From Agriotes lineatus (Eukaryota; Arthropoda; Insecta; Coleoptera; Elateridae), in contig CALNHX010002965.1 of NCBI GenBank assembly GCA_940337035.1, positions 62,001-126,000 on the forward strand: a stretch of 64,000 bases of DNA, in the 5' to 3' direction. Each line of letters opens with the position of its first letter. Position 1 is the stretch's first letter. Made by a program: the position numbers and the translations under genes. Under the pieces are notes generated by a model. That model saw nothing but the letters and a program-made list of their open reading frames with translations. It ran no database searches and was not told the origin of the DNA. This document shows, one piece after another, positions 32,901 to 44,900 of this stretch.

Positions 32901-35900
32901 GCGGAATTGTTCGAGTCGTGGTTCGAAAAGCATTTATTGCCAAAATTGCCCGGTAATTCCGTCATAGTGTGAAACAATGCCAGCTACCATTCCAGGCAAA
33001 TCAATAAAGCGCCAAATGCAGGTAGTTTAAAAGAAGATATACAAAATTTTTTGCGAAAAAATGACATGTTTTTTGAAGAAAGCTACACGAAGTCACAATT
33101 ACGAGGGTAAGGTAAATAGTTCTCGGCCTTGACATAAGATGGCGTTGCAATCTGCAAAAATTTATTTTTCCTGCCTGCGTGCAAGTGTTATTAGTTCGTA
33201 CAAGTTTCAACTTGTTCTCTCAAGTAGTTTGTTTACACGAATTTTTGCCGTAGACGTCTGCGCGTTTTTCGTTAAAATGGATAAATTTGAATATCATGCG
33301 GTCATAAAATTCTTCGTTTTGGATGGATTAACCCATATGAAAATTCATCCGAAGTTGACAAAAGCTTACGGGAACTCTGCTCCTTCCATGTCAACCGTTA
33401 AAAAGTGGGTAGCTGAATTTAAACATGGTCGCACGCCCCTCGAAGATGACCCAGGTGAAGGACGGCCAAAAACTGCAACCACACCGGAAACCATCGAAAA
33501 AGTGCATGATATCGTGTTGGACGATAGGCGAATGAAGGTCAGTGAGATAGCTGAGGCTGTGGGGATATCGGAAGAAAGGGTGCGAAACATCTTGCACAAA
33601 GAATTAGGGATGAAAAAGCTCTGCGCGAGATGGGTGCCGCAGTTGCTGAATGCCGATCAAAAGCAAATGCGCAAACGAGTTTCGCAGCAATGTTTGGACC
33701 AATTTAATAGACATCCGACCGATTTTCTGCGGCGATTTGTCACCATGGATGAAACATGGGTTCACCACTACACCCCAGAAATGAAGCAGCCGTCAAAACA
33801 GTGGGTGGAAGCCGGTGGTTCAGCGCCAAAGAAAGCGAAGTCGATCGCATCTGCTAGAAAGGTCATGGCCAACGTGTTTTGGGATGCGAAAGGGATCCTG
33901 TTAATTGATTACCTTGCAAAAGGCAGAACGATTACAGGCGAATATTACTCCAACCTTCTTGACCAGTTGGATGCCAAAATCCGGGAGAAGAGGCCTGGCT
34001 TGAAGAAGAAAAAAATTATCTTTCACCAGGACAACGCACTTGTTCACAAGAGTGCGTTGGCGATGGAAAAACTGCGGGATTTGGGGTATGATTTGCTCGG
34101 CCATCCCCCCTATTCTCCTGATTTGGCACCCTCGGATTTCCATCTGTTCCCAAACTTGAAGAAATTTGTTTCTGGGAAGCGCTTCGCGTCCAATGAAGAA
34201 GTTAAGAGGGTCGTAGATGAATATTTTCACAGCCTTCCAGACTCTCACTTCCAGGAAGGAATCCTGATGTTGGAGAAACGCTGGACCAAGTGTATTGAAG
34301 TCAAGGGAGATTATGTAGAAAAATAAAATCATTTTTTAACTGAAAATCGCAGTCTTTCATTGTCAGGCCGCGAATTTTTCACCTTACCCTCGTAGTAGAG
34401 GTGCTAAAAACAAGAACTTTTCCTAAAGAATTTTATATTGATTCTTTGGAAGAAGGGTCATACGGTTTACCGCCGTATTACTGCATATTTAATCCGATTG
34501 AAATTATATGGAGCCAACTAAAAACAAATATTCGGCGACATAATAGTTCACCCGACTTGGGCAGCGAAGTGGTTAAACTTGTACAACTGGAAGTAGGTAA
34601 TATTTCTCCCGAACTTTGGAAAAATTGTACGCGTCACGTAATCGACATAGAAAATAGTTACATAAATGCAGGTACTTTCCATAAACAGGTGGTAATAACT
34701 TTAGGTTTAGAAGATAGTGATAGTGATGGAGACTACTTTGACCAATTAGAACAACTATGTGCAAGTGAACAATAATTTAAATTACAAATTGTCTATTTTA
34801 TTATTATTTTTTATTAATTTGTAATTTTATTAATGTAATAATTGTGCCCCATATATAAATAATTACTGAACTGTCTGTAATGTTAAAATTCAAACAAAAA
34901 TAAAATGTTTAAAGCCGGTTCTGTAAATTTCCGTTCTATGAGCCCCTTTAAGCGGATTACAAGGTATTACAACTTTCAGCTGTAGGTCAAAACCAAATAG
35001 CTTGACGTCGACTATACAAGAATTAGTTAGATTACTGGACATATATATTTTTATTGGCTAAAATTGAATTATATACTGAATATTTTATTAGTATTGTTAC
35101 GTTTTTAACGTTCGGGCTATTTAAAAATTATAACGACGCTTCTGGTATTAAACATTTATTTACATCAATTAGATTAATTATTATTATTTACAAACACAGT
35201 TCGAATTTAGACCCGAAGCGTGCGTGATATAAACGAACCCTAGTGAAATAAACAACAGATAAATAACCATATAAATCGTTAGTGTTTAAGTCGTAAATAG
35301 CCAAATAAATAATTGATGTTTGATCCAGCGCATATAAATAAATAAATGTATCGTTGTTAGAAATAGTGCCTACAGTTCGTAGTTGAAGTAATTCGTGTAT
35401 TTGTAAATAATCATAATTAATTGTTGTAAATCAATGTTTAATACAGAAGCAGTGAATAATTTTTAAATAGCCCGAACGTAAAAACGTAACAGTATATACC
35501 CGAATCCAATGTTTCTTATTAGCGTCTTTGTGTTTAGAATAGCTATTTAGCTATTACATTTTAAAAATTTCTTAACATTTTAATAATACAAGGTGAGACA
35601 CACAATATTACAGAAATACTAAAGCAATCGTGTGTCTCGCAATACTGATATTATTAGCATTTGCAATTCAAAAATGTTTAAAAAATTTAATGATACAGAA
35701 TGAGACACAATATTGCAGAAAACACTATTTCTTAAATATTTCTGCAATATTGGGTCTCAACCTGTATCATTAAATTTTTGCAATTTGCAAATAGATCGCT
35801 ATTCTAAACACAAAGGCGTTAATGGATACGTAAAACGATTTTCGTGTTTTTAATCTTTGGGGACCAGTTAAATGCTCGTTTATATTGAAAACGAAAACCC

Positions 35901-38900
35901 CAAATGAAAAATAACAGACAAAAAAAGATGAAATTTTGGTCTATCATAATTTCTAAAAAGTTATTGATACAGGTTGAGACACAATACTGTGGCTAAAAAT
36001 ACAGCAGTGACTAGCTATAATAGTGCCCCCTGTGCATTAATTTCAGGGCCATTAAGAGAGTGTATTGCTCAACAATAGATACTCAAGTGTGCCAAATATG
36101 ACCCCTGTGAAGTTAGCACCACAACTTCAAAAAATGTTATTTTTTCAAGAGTTCCCGTTGCACCCCAAAGAGTTCTAGAGTTCCCTTGCTATTTTTAAAA
36201 ATAGTTCTATGGATTTAAGAGCAAAAAATGTGGATCGAAAATTTGAGGTGCTAACTTCATGTTTTCCTCGGACAAATACCACTATAACTCTTTTCAGTCA
36301 TACTTATTGAAAAATGTCATTACACTTTTCGATAGAACTCGCCGGGGTGCTACTAGAACTCTAACAAAAAAAGATTTAAACAATTTTTTTTTATAAACCG
36401 GAAAAAATCTTTTAAATTTTTTAAGTTCCGGTAGTTCTAATGGGAGTTCTAGTAGCACCCCGGCGAGTTCTATAAATAACTCTAATAACATTTTTTGATA
36501 GGACCCGAAGTAAAGAAGTTACGCCATTCTGTGTTAGTATTATTACAAACGACGAAGTCCTGAAAGCAATTTTTTAAAAGTTTCGGTAGTTTTAATAGGA
36601 GTTCTAGTAGCACCCCTGCGAGTTCTATCGATAACTCTAATAACATTTTTTTATAAGACTCCAAGTAAAAAAGTTACGCTTATTTTGTGTTAGCACTTTT
36701 ACAAAACGACCCAAGACCTGGAAGTATTTTTTTTACAGTTGTCCGAGGAAAAAGTTGCACCCCCAAATTTTCGATCCACATTTTTTTCTCCTAAATCCAT
36801 AGAACTATTTTAAAATAGCAAGGAACTCTAAACTCTTTGGGGTGCAACGGGAACTCTTGAAAAAATTAACATTTTTTGAAGTTGTGGTGCTAACTTCACA
36901 GGGGTCCAAATATGAGTACTCTATGTCCCGGTATCCTTGATTAATTAATTTAAATATGTTTTTATCGGGATTATTTGCTCTCATAGGCGAATTGAAATAA
37001 TAACGCTGCCTCTTAACTTCTACTGAGACAAACTATTTATTTAAACAATACACGATGTACAACAATCAATGACTGGTAGTAGTAGTAGTAGTAGTAGTAT
37101 TTTCGGGGAGACTCATGTCTAGCAAGTAGGCACTCATAGGCCCTTTTTGCCATCATATATATGATACTAAGTATATCACGTCAGACGCGTATCGATGCGA
37201 CACTGTAGTTGGGTACGGCACGGTATCAAGTACTAACACTCCCCCTCGTTATGTACAGAATTTCTCCATACCCATATCTTCGGTTCACTTGTGTTGAAGA
37301 CAAATGTTGTTGTTACGTATTGCCCACGTTTTGCTGCAATTCAATGAACATATTGGTGACAACTATTAAAACGATTCAGCCAGCTAACCGCGTGTGCTCT
37401 ATGGGTAAAGTACCCATCGCCAAATACATTAAAGAGCCGACCAATTCACGGTATGGTACCTGATTTGAATCACTGTCCTTTGATTATTCGCTCTTCGATA
37501 ACTTGATATTGACCGACATTGTAGTAGACATTTGTTTACAATCGCGAATCGTCGTAGAATGTGTGTCCCCGCTGATAGACTTTATATCCGTCGTTTCGTT
37601 TGATGAAGTTTATGCCGAGGCAACATCCGACTTCACTCAGATCTTTTATCCCAAAGCTCTCAGCGACCTTTTTTTTAGTCTCCCCCAGTACCTTTGATAT
37701 ACACACATGACAGCTCTAGATCACGTAACTCGCGATCCAACCTTTCGTACCACCGTCGTCCAGTCTGTTTCAAGCTGTAGAACGCCCTTTTAAGAAGGCA
37801 CACCTTGTCACCCTCTTGAAGGTCCTGAAACATCTTCGTCGCCTTGGTCTTCCTAATTTCATCTTTCTCGATCCGAACAATGTACTTCAGGATCTCTTCG
37901 GTCATCTTCAAAACGTCCATATACATTTCTTCGGACAACATACTGTTCGTATGTGATGCCGTACTGAGAAGCCAATGCCGTGGCGAGGCGAATAGAACTC
38001 AGGCGTGCAACCGGAGCGAATGTTTCGTCATAATCAACACCAGGGAATTGTGAGAACCCCCTGCTCCCAACCACCTTTCCAGGTGGTGGATGATTTCCAA
38101 CCACCCAGGTACCGCTCTGAATGATACATTTTAACTCGGTGGTCATAGCATGGTACCACTTCGTAGCGTATGGACCTGTAACAGCTAAATAGACATCTAC
38201 TTCAGCCAGCAGACCATATTCAAGAGTGGCAAGATTTACATTCTGCATATTGTATACCTTTTTCGGTCGACCTGAAAGTCCTGTTTTTGCTATTCGGGGT
38301 CTACCGAGGTCTCGATTTGCAGTTACGTGAGGCTCATCGACTTCTTCTCCAGACTATTCGCTCTTGTCAGTGTCAGTGTCGAATTCATACATGATACCCT
38401 CAGCTTTCTCTGCTATTACGTTTTCAGGTTGAAACGCTCGATTCAGTCGTATCACCAGATAATCGAAGCTGTGCTAATGTAACGTCCATTTCTCGATCCT
38501 CGTCTCGAAGTTTAGTATTCCAGGGTTTTTGCCGTCGCATCATACCTCTACTCTATGTTTCTTCGGGATCCAAACACGATAGCCTTTGATTTTTTCCGAG
38601 TATCTTACGCAAACGCCCTCACGTGATCTAACGTCGAACTTTCCCTTGTTAAGACGATCTATCCAAAACGAAAACTTTGCATCTGAAATCGGGAAATTTA
38701 TTCACGTACAGCGTCGTCTCAAATCGAACTTATGTATGGTGTTTTCCTGTCTAGTGGTTTCGATGGACTGCGATTTCTTATATAAATGGCAGTATCCATT
38801 GTCTCGGCCCAAAACTCCTTCGGCACTCCGGACTGAATGAGGAGATATCTTGACGAGGGCGTGATTCCTCCTCTCGGAGACGTCATTCTGTTCCGTATTC

Positions 38901-41900
38901 TTTGGAACTGTCAATCGCCGACGAATCTCGTGAGCGTTCAAATAATCATCGAAGAGTTTTTCCTTATATTCCTAGTACAGTAAAATTGTCGGAAAATACC
39001 CCGTCACCTTAAAAAAATTGGCCGCGGCCAAAAAGCCGTATACCCACCCCCTGCCAAACAACCGCTATCTTGAAAACAATTGAATTTTTTTCTCGCGATC
39101 CATTGGTCGCACAGAAAAAGTTATTGAACAAAAAATGTTGGGAATAAAATTCTATACATTTTTGGTCATTGCCGCGATACCGAGAAGTTGGTATTTCAAA
39201 CGGTAGAGGGCGAGAAAGTTACCAAAATCGTTTCCGCTACTCTAACTCTGTGGGGGTGGTTTTTTCCGAAAATTGCGAATGTGAAAGTTGTAGTGCTTGA
39301 AAAAATATGCACGAATCTCTTAATAATGTGATTGATTTAAATAGTCTCCGAGTGAAAACCCTTCAAAGTTATCGACATACAGGGTGTTAAGGAAATGAGT
39401 GCAAATATTTTAACCAGTGATAGAGCTCACCAAAATGAACAACTTTTCTATCTATCGTTTTTCATTTTATCGCATATTTTTTCAATCATTTATCTCCCCT
39501 AAATTTGACGAGCCGCTTGATAAGCAAATCTAAGTTAAACGTGAACGATACAAGCATATTAAAACTGCAAAGTTCTTGCACATAAAACATGCGGTGAATA
39601 ACTCACCTACCTCAACTGATAAAGTACGTTGGTGACCAGATGTGAACTAACGGGTTCAAACCCCGGGGGAGGTACGAGTTTAAGTTTAAGGAAGTACAAA
39701 ATCAGTCCTTCTCAGGACTAGTCAGGAATACCTGAAGACAGGAGTAGATAAAAACCCCCGAAATGTCGTGTGATTTACACTCTAGACAGTAGAAAAAGTC
39801 CTTTGTGCTTATACTTAATGCTATGGTCAAACTCAAAAATATATACCCGATGAAGATACAGATGTTTAAATTTGCATATAAAAAAAATGTTTTTTGTGCC
39901 ATTAAATTAAAATATTATTCCGTAGGCGGGTATGCATTTTTAGAGTGAAATTGTTTTAAATTTTATCTCAGTTTTGAGGGCGTTTTCGAAAAAATTACAC
40001 ATAGAGAAGTTGTTCAGTTTAGCGAGTTCTATTACGGGTTAAAATATTTGCAGTCATCAACCAATGCAAAACGGTAAAAATGCATAGTTACGCATGTACT
40101 AACTTTTGGTAAGGTGAGAATCTTATACCGTCTTGACTAATAACTGATAGTCAAATACCTTCACAAACATCGCGTTATCTTCTGAAAGTACAATCGTCAT
40201 AGCAACCACACTAACTGTACTTTTAATATTTATAAATAAACTGTTTAAACGTTGTTTATTGTCTCGTGATATAACCTAGCTGAATGTAACTTGTGTCTTC
40301 TTGGTTATCAAATCATTTCTGTTGCCACTCGATATATTGTTCTAGACAATCACGCGAGTCCGAAAGACAAGCCAAACAATATATCTTGTGTAAACAAAAA
40401 TGATTACTTGATTATCAAGAACCCACTCGTTGCATTATATTTGATAACATCTAATAATTGATGACAAGTCTTTGCCGTTATTGTTCTTATTTTTAAAATG
40501 TTTTTCGGCACTTCACTATGCATTTTGCTTTTGCACGCGGGTAATTCCTCAATAATTTTTTACACGTAATGTTTCCGGCGATGGTAAATCGTCTTTAGAT
40601 TCGAACGCGCAACGAAAGTTTTGAGAACTTGACGGCAAACTATAGAGAAGAATTACGGCGAGTAAGTCAGCATTTATATCGACGTCCATTTCGTTGAGTT
40701 TATCAACTGCATCGAAAAATGTATGTAAATGCTCTCGCACATCTTCGCCCTCGCTTTCGAGCTTCAGCCATACATCCCGCGCTGTCTTGCATCCCTTTAC
40801 CTGTTTTAATTCTGCTGAACTTATCGAAAAAATTATGTCAGATTTCGCCTTTTGATGAGTGATCCACTGTTGTTGCGCTTGGGTTGACTCGGCATCCGCC
40901 TCCACAACCTCACGGTTTCACTCTTGTGTCATTGACGAACTCCCATGCATCGTTTTAAACGAGAAGAGCTTTCATATGCATCCGCCATGTATAATAATTT
41001 TCTTCTTTGAGAGTTTCAATTCTCACAATACCTGCGACATTCATGTTGACTTTTTGCGAATGAAGTATGTCACCAAAAATTGTATCAGGAATGCAGTTCA
41101 CGTTTTTCACGTTTTTGTTAATTATCTTCAATTCGCACGATTCCCTGGGCCCATAACCTATCAGGATTAGTTGCGCCCGTGGGTGAATTGAAATAATAAT
41201 ACTGTCTTTACCTTCTACTGAGACAAACCATTTATTTGGTGAATGCAAAATGTAGCGTACAAAAACAATAAATGACTAATATATGATCCGGTTTATCGCC
41301 TTAACCCGTAAAGGGCTGTAAGTCATCAGAGGTGCGACTGTCTACTAAAGTATGTTTACGTTAATCTTCTTATTTTGACTAAAGGATTTACCCGCACCAC
41401 TTATCCTACTTCATTTCAATACACCCTGTATATAATTGATAAACTATATCGGATATGTATCAACTGATATATATCTGCGAACCCTGATGCAATTGCCATA
41501 AAACGGTAAAAAAAATCACAATTATAAACACGATTATCGCACTTATTGCATGAAACACGCAAAGAAAAATGGTGATTGCTTCAATGCGCGTTTTGCTATA
41601 TTGCCATGCGTGAAATAATCACCTTCCTCTTCCTAATGATTTCACAATTAGCCATTCTATTTGTTAGTTGCAGTGAAAATTCTTAAATCATTTTCTATTT
41701 CACTTAGATTTTTTATTTTTGCTATTAGTTACAGTTTAAAATGCTGCTTTTATAACTGGGCGTACAGGTTAACTAGACATTTGGAAAATCTTCATCTACT
41801 TGCAATCGACTTTTCGACCACTAACAGCTTGCGATGTGTATTTAAATATTTCAGAAAATATTCCCAGATATGAATGCCCATTAGATTGGTATTCCACTTG

Positions 41901-44900
41901 ATTAACAATTGAACGCAATTTAAACGACATATGCGAAGTGTTTATTGAAATTTAAAGATTTAAAGATCAATGTTTCACTCAATAAGAATTGTAAGTACCA
42001 CTTATTGTTAAAGCTTTGTTACAGAGCTTGAAAGACATTTTACATCAAGTTTTTTTCCATAGTTAATACGTCTACAAAAAGCATTATAGACTTTCGAATT
42101 ATATATAATATTTAAAATTTGTCTTTGTTCTAGGATTAGCACCCAGCGGCGGACTGGCCTACCGGAATATCGGAAAAAATCTTGTCGGCTGATGAATTTT
42201 GGGCCGGTCTATTAAAGAGAGCATAGTATACAAGGTGTTTACAAAATACGTTCGGATATTTTACCCACTTATAGATCTCATTAATAGCAAGAAAAAAGTC
42301 TTAATAAACATGGGTCCGGCAACGTTTCGCTTCCAAGATAGAGGTGTTAAAGTTAAAGAAAACGTTATTGTTATCTAAAAAACGCTTTGGGCGATTTAAA
42401 AAAAATCTACAGGTTTGTTTGTTTGTTTATAATTTTATGAAGTATCTTCTATTACAGTTGATCCAGTTATTCCAGGGGCGCGTTCACAGGGCATGTTGAT
42501 TAATGTTTTTTTCACAAAAAAATCACGCCCAGCAGATTTTTTTTAATTTTCATATTTTTCTAATAAAGCTACTAAAAATGCTACTGTTTTGTCTCCTGAG
42601 CTTTTCGTATCTCGCTTCGCTTGCAAGGAAAAAATTAAACCCATATTTTTGCACATCTCTGAACCTATTAAGACAAACACTAAAATGCTCCAATATCTCA
42701 AAAACCCCTTAACCGATTCTAGTGAAAATCTGAAGGTTTATTGGTGCTATTAAGGATCATGTTTTAGGTTTAAATTATTTATTCTAGGGATGGCCGGGAT
42801 TTTTTTTTTAAACTTTAACACCCTGTATCTCGGAAGGGAAGCGTTTCCAGACCCATCTTTATTAGGACTTTTTTGTTTGCATTGATGAGATCTGTAAGTG
42901 GGTAAAATATTCGAACTTATTTTTTAAACACCCTGTATAATAATGAAACCATTATCGAATTTATTTTTATACTAACCCAGGCCGGTCCCATGATGCCGGC
43001 CACTACGATTAATGTTTTGCCGTCACAAAAGAAAAATATAATAAGTTAAAATAACCATTCTGGTCCAACTCTCTTTGCAGCATAATAAACACCTGTAAAT
43101 ATATAAATAATATTCACAATCATTCCACGTACTTAGGTTGGGACTAATATTTACAGTAATATAATGACAATATTGTTTGTGGTACTGCGTCTTGGACAAA
43201 AGTTAGGTATTTTACTAATTCTATGTAATCTATAGTTTAATTGATGAGGCCAATCAGTGTCGCCGACAGCTTTTGGTTGGTTTATACTAAGCACATTCAT
43301 CATCGTAAACGTTTTTCGTTCAGTTCCTCTTCGGAATGCATCGCCTTTTGGCAAATATGTAACACCTTATATTATTAACACCTATATTAAAATTATTAAA
43401 GACAAATTCGTCAGTTTATAATTTAGTGCTAGTTCATTCTGTTTATTCAATAATAGTTTTTTGTGTCGAAGTGTGGCTAGTTTATATAATTCAATAATAT
43501 GGAGAAACAGACGAAGGAAGTAAAAAGCTGAAGAGGGCGTAGAACTTTACGAAAAGAAAAGAAAATTATTAGAAAATGGGCTAAAAAAAAATACGTGAAA
43601 TTTACCAAATATTTTCAGCAAACTGATAAACAGACATGTACCTACAACAGAAACTGAGCCTGCGATTGTTTCCAAAATCACAACAACCCTCGACCCCTTT
43701 CAATTTGTATACGGGAAACACAATCAATTGCAGACGCAGTAACAATTCCAACCTCAATGTCGCAAACAATTATAGTACCGGGAAAAAATCAAATGAAGAA
43801 AAAGAAGAAGCGAAAGAATAGTTGAAATATTTTTGTTCTGTCAGTTATTTCATATATAATCCTATTTTTTTAAATTGAATTCCAAGCAACCTTCTTCAGA
43901 GAAGGTCAGAGCAGATGTTGGAAAAGTTATAATTAATTAGATTATAAATTATTATTATTATTGAAATTAGGACAGGCAGCAACAAGCTGATGTGCCCCAT
44001 ACAAGTTTGACAGGAGATACTTAACATTAAACTAAAACTAAAAAAATTACATTCCTCTGTTTGCAAAAACAAACGAAAGTATTCGTTTACTGAGGGAATG
44101 ATTGATTGAAAACAGGCATATTAAAAAATTAAGGAACACGAAGGTAGCAACATGCGTTGTAGACATAATTGGTAAAAAATATTGGAAGACTTGGTTTAGT
44201 TTTCGGGGAACTAAATTGGAGGATGCATATACATTAAATGATTCAAATTTTGACCAAGACAATTTTATAGAATTTATTATATTAATAAATAATAAGTAAA
44301 CATGACGTTTTATTAAAGGAACATTTAAAGATTATAATAAATACAAGCAAAATTGCTCACGAGGCTGGTAGAAATAGAAGGGAACGAGGACATCTATTAA
44401 CCTTGCTATAAAAAATACGTAGTCATAGTAATATGTATACAATCAATTTCTTCATCGATTAAAAAGAAATTAAAAAAGTAAAATTAACGAAAAAGTAATT
44501 GCCGTGGTAAACTGTGAAAGTTGAAGTGGCCAAAAATGTTTTAGAATGTTTAAAAAGGTTTTACTTCTAAATACATACTTTAGATATACAGAAATTAATT
44601 CGTTAAAAAATCATCGTGATACAAATAAAAATATTACAATAACTGTCCACAGCGACATAACGTTATTTTTGGATAAAATTATTGAAAGTATGACAACTAC
44701 ATTAGGAAAAAAGTCCAGTAAGTATATAGCGACTTCATTGCCTAATACCTAGTAATTTTAAAGAAATTACTGAAAATGGAATTCATGAAAACGCTCTTTA
44801 ATTTTTAAGCGAAAATTGATTACGGTTAAGGATTAAGCAATTAAAAGTAATTTATTTCAAGATATAATTGATTTTGCGAGTAAGTGGGGCAAATTAAAAA

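Larger units (their letters stand above)
32110..34775 (+). pseudogene. degenerate Tc1/IS630-like transposase, split by mariner
   Basis: The N-terminal frame (32110-32703) begins MWRPWSDTDDDAVNLENNG. The catalytic part follows with GWVDDPSKFSMNVPPARRKR, LLPKLPGNSVIV and NNASYHSRQINKAPN near 32760-33010, but with stop codons (for example TGA in place of an expected Asp codon near 32970). After the mariner it resumes with VEVLKTRTFPKEFYIDSLEE and LPPYYCIFNPIEIIWSQLK (third catalytic region), ending at 34775. A 61-bp tandem duplication (32391-32512) shifts the frame. The IDNASYH...PPYHPDLNPIE family is common in arthropods. Confidence 0.75.
30914..35014 (+). mobile_element. Tc1/IS630-type transposon, host of two nested insertions
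   Basis: TIRs TAGTCGACGTCAAGCTATTT (30914 onward) and the inverse ending 35014, about 26 bases, flanked by TA on both sides. Without the nested hAT (30990-31911) and mariner (33102-34392) it would be about 1.9 kb. A degenerate transposase runs from about 32110 to 34775. Confidence 0.88.
36964..41350 (-). mobile_element. Ty1/copia retrotransposon remnant
   Basis: Minus-strand order: LTR-like sequence (41161 to about 41290), primer-binding site, gag, integrase fragment, reverse transcriptase, purine tract, 3' LTR. The two LTRs share, for example, GAATTGAAATAATAAYRCTG and CTTCTACTGAGACAAAC on the plus strand. Protease and most of integrase and RNase H are missing, and 38990-40540 is mostly inserted sequence. 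The right boundary is uncertain. Confidence 0.8.

Noticed and set aside
39604..39676. functional tRNA gene
   Set aside because: The D arm and anticodon stem do not fold well; the tail is shared with another locus, so a SINE head fits better.
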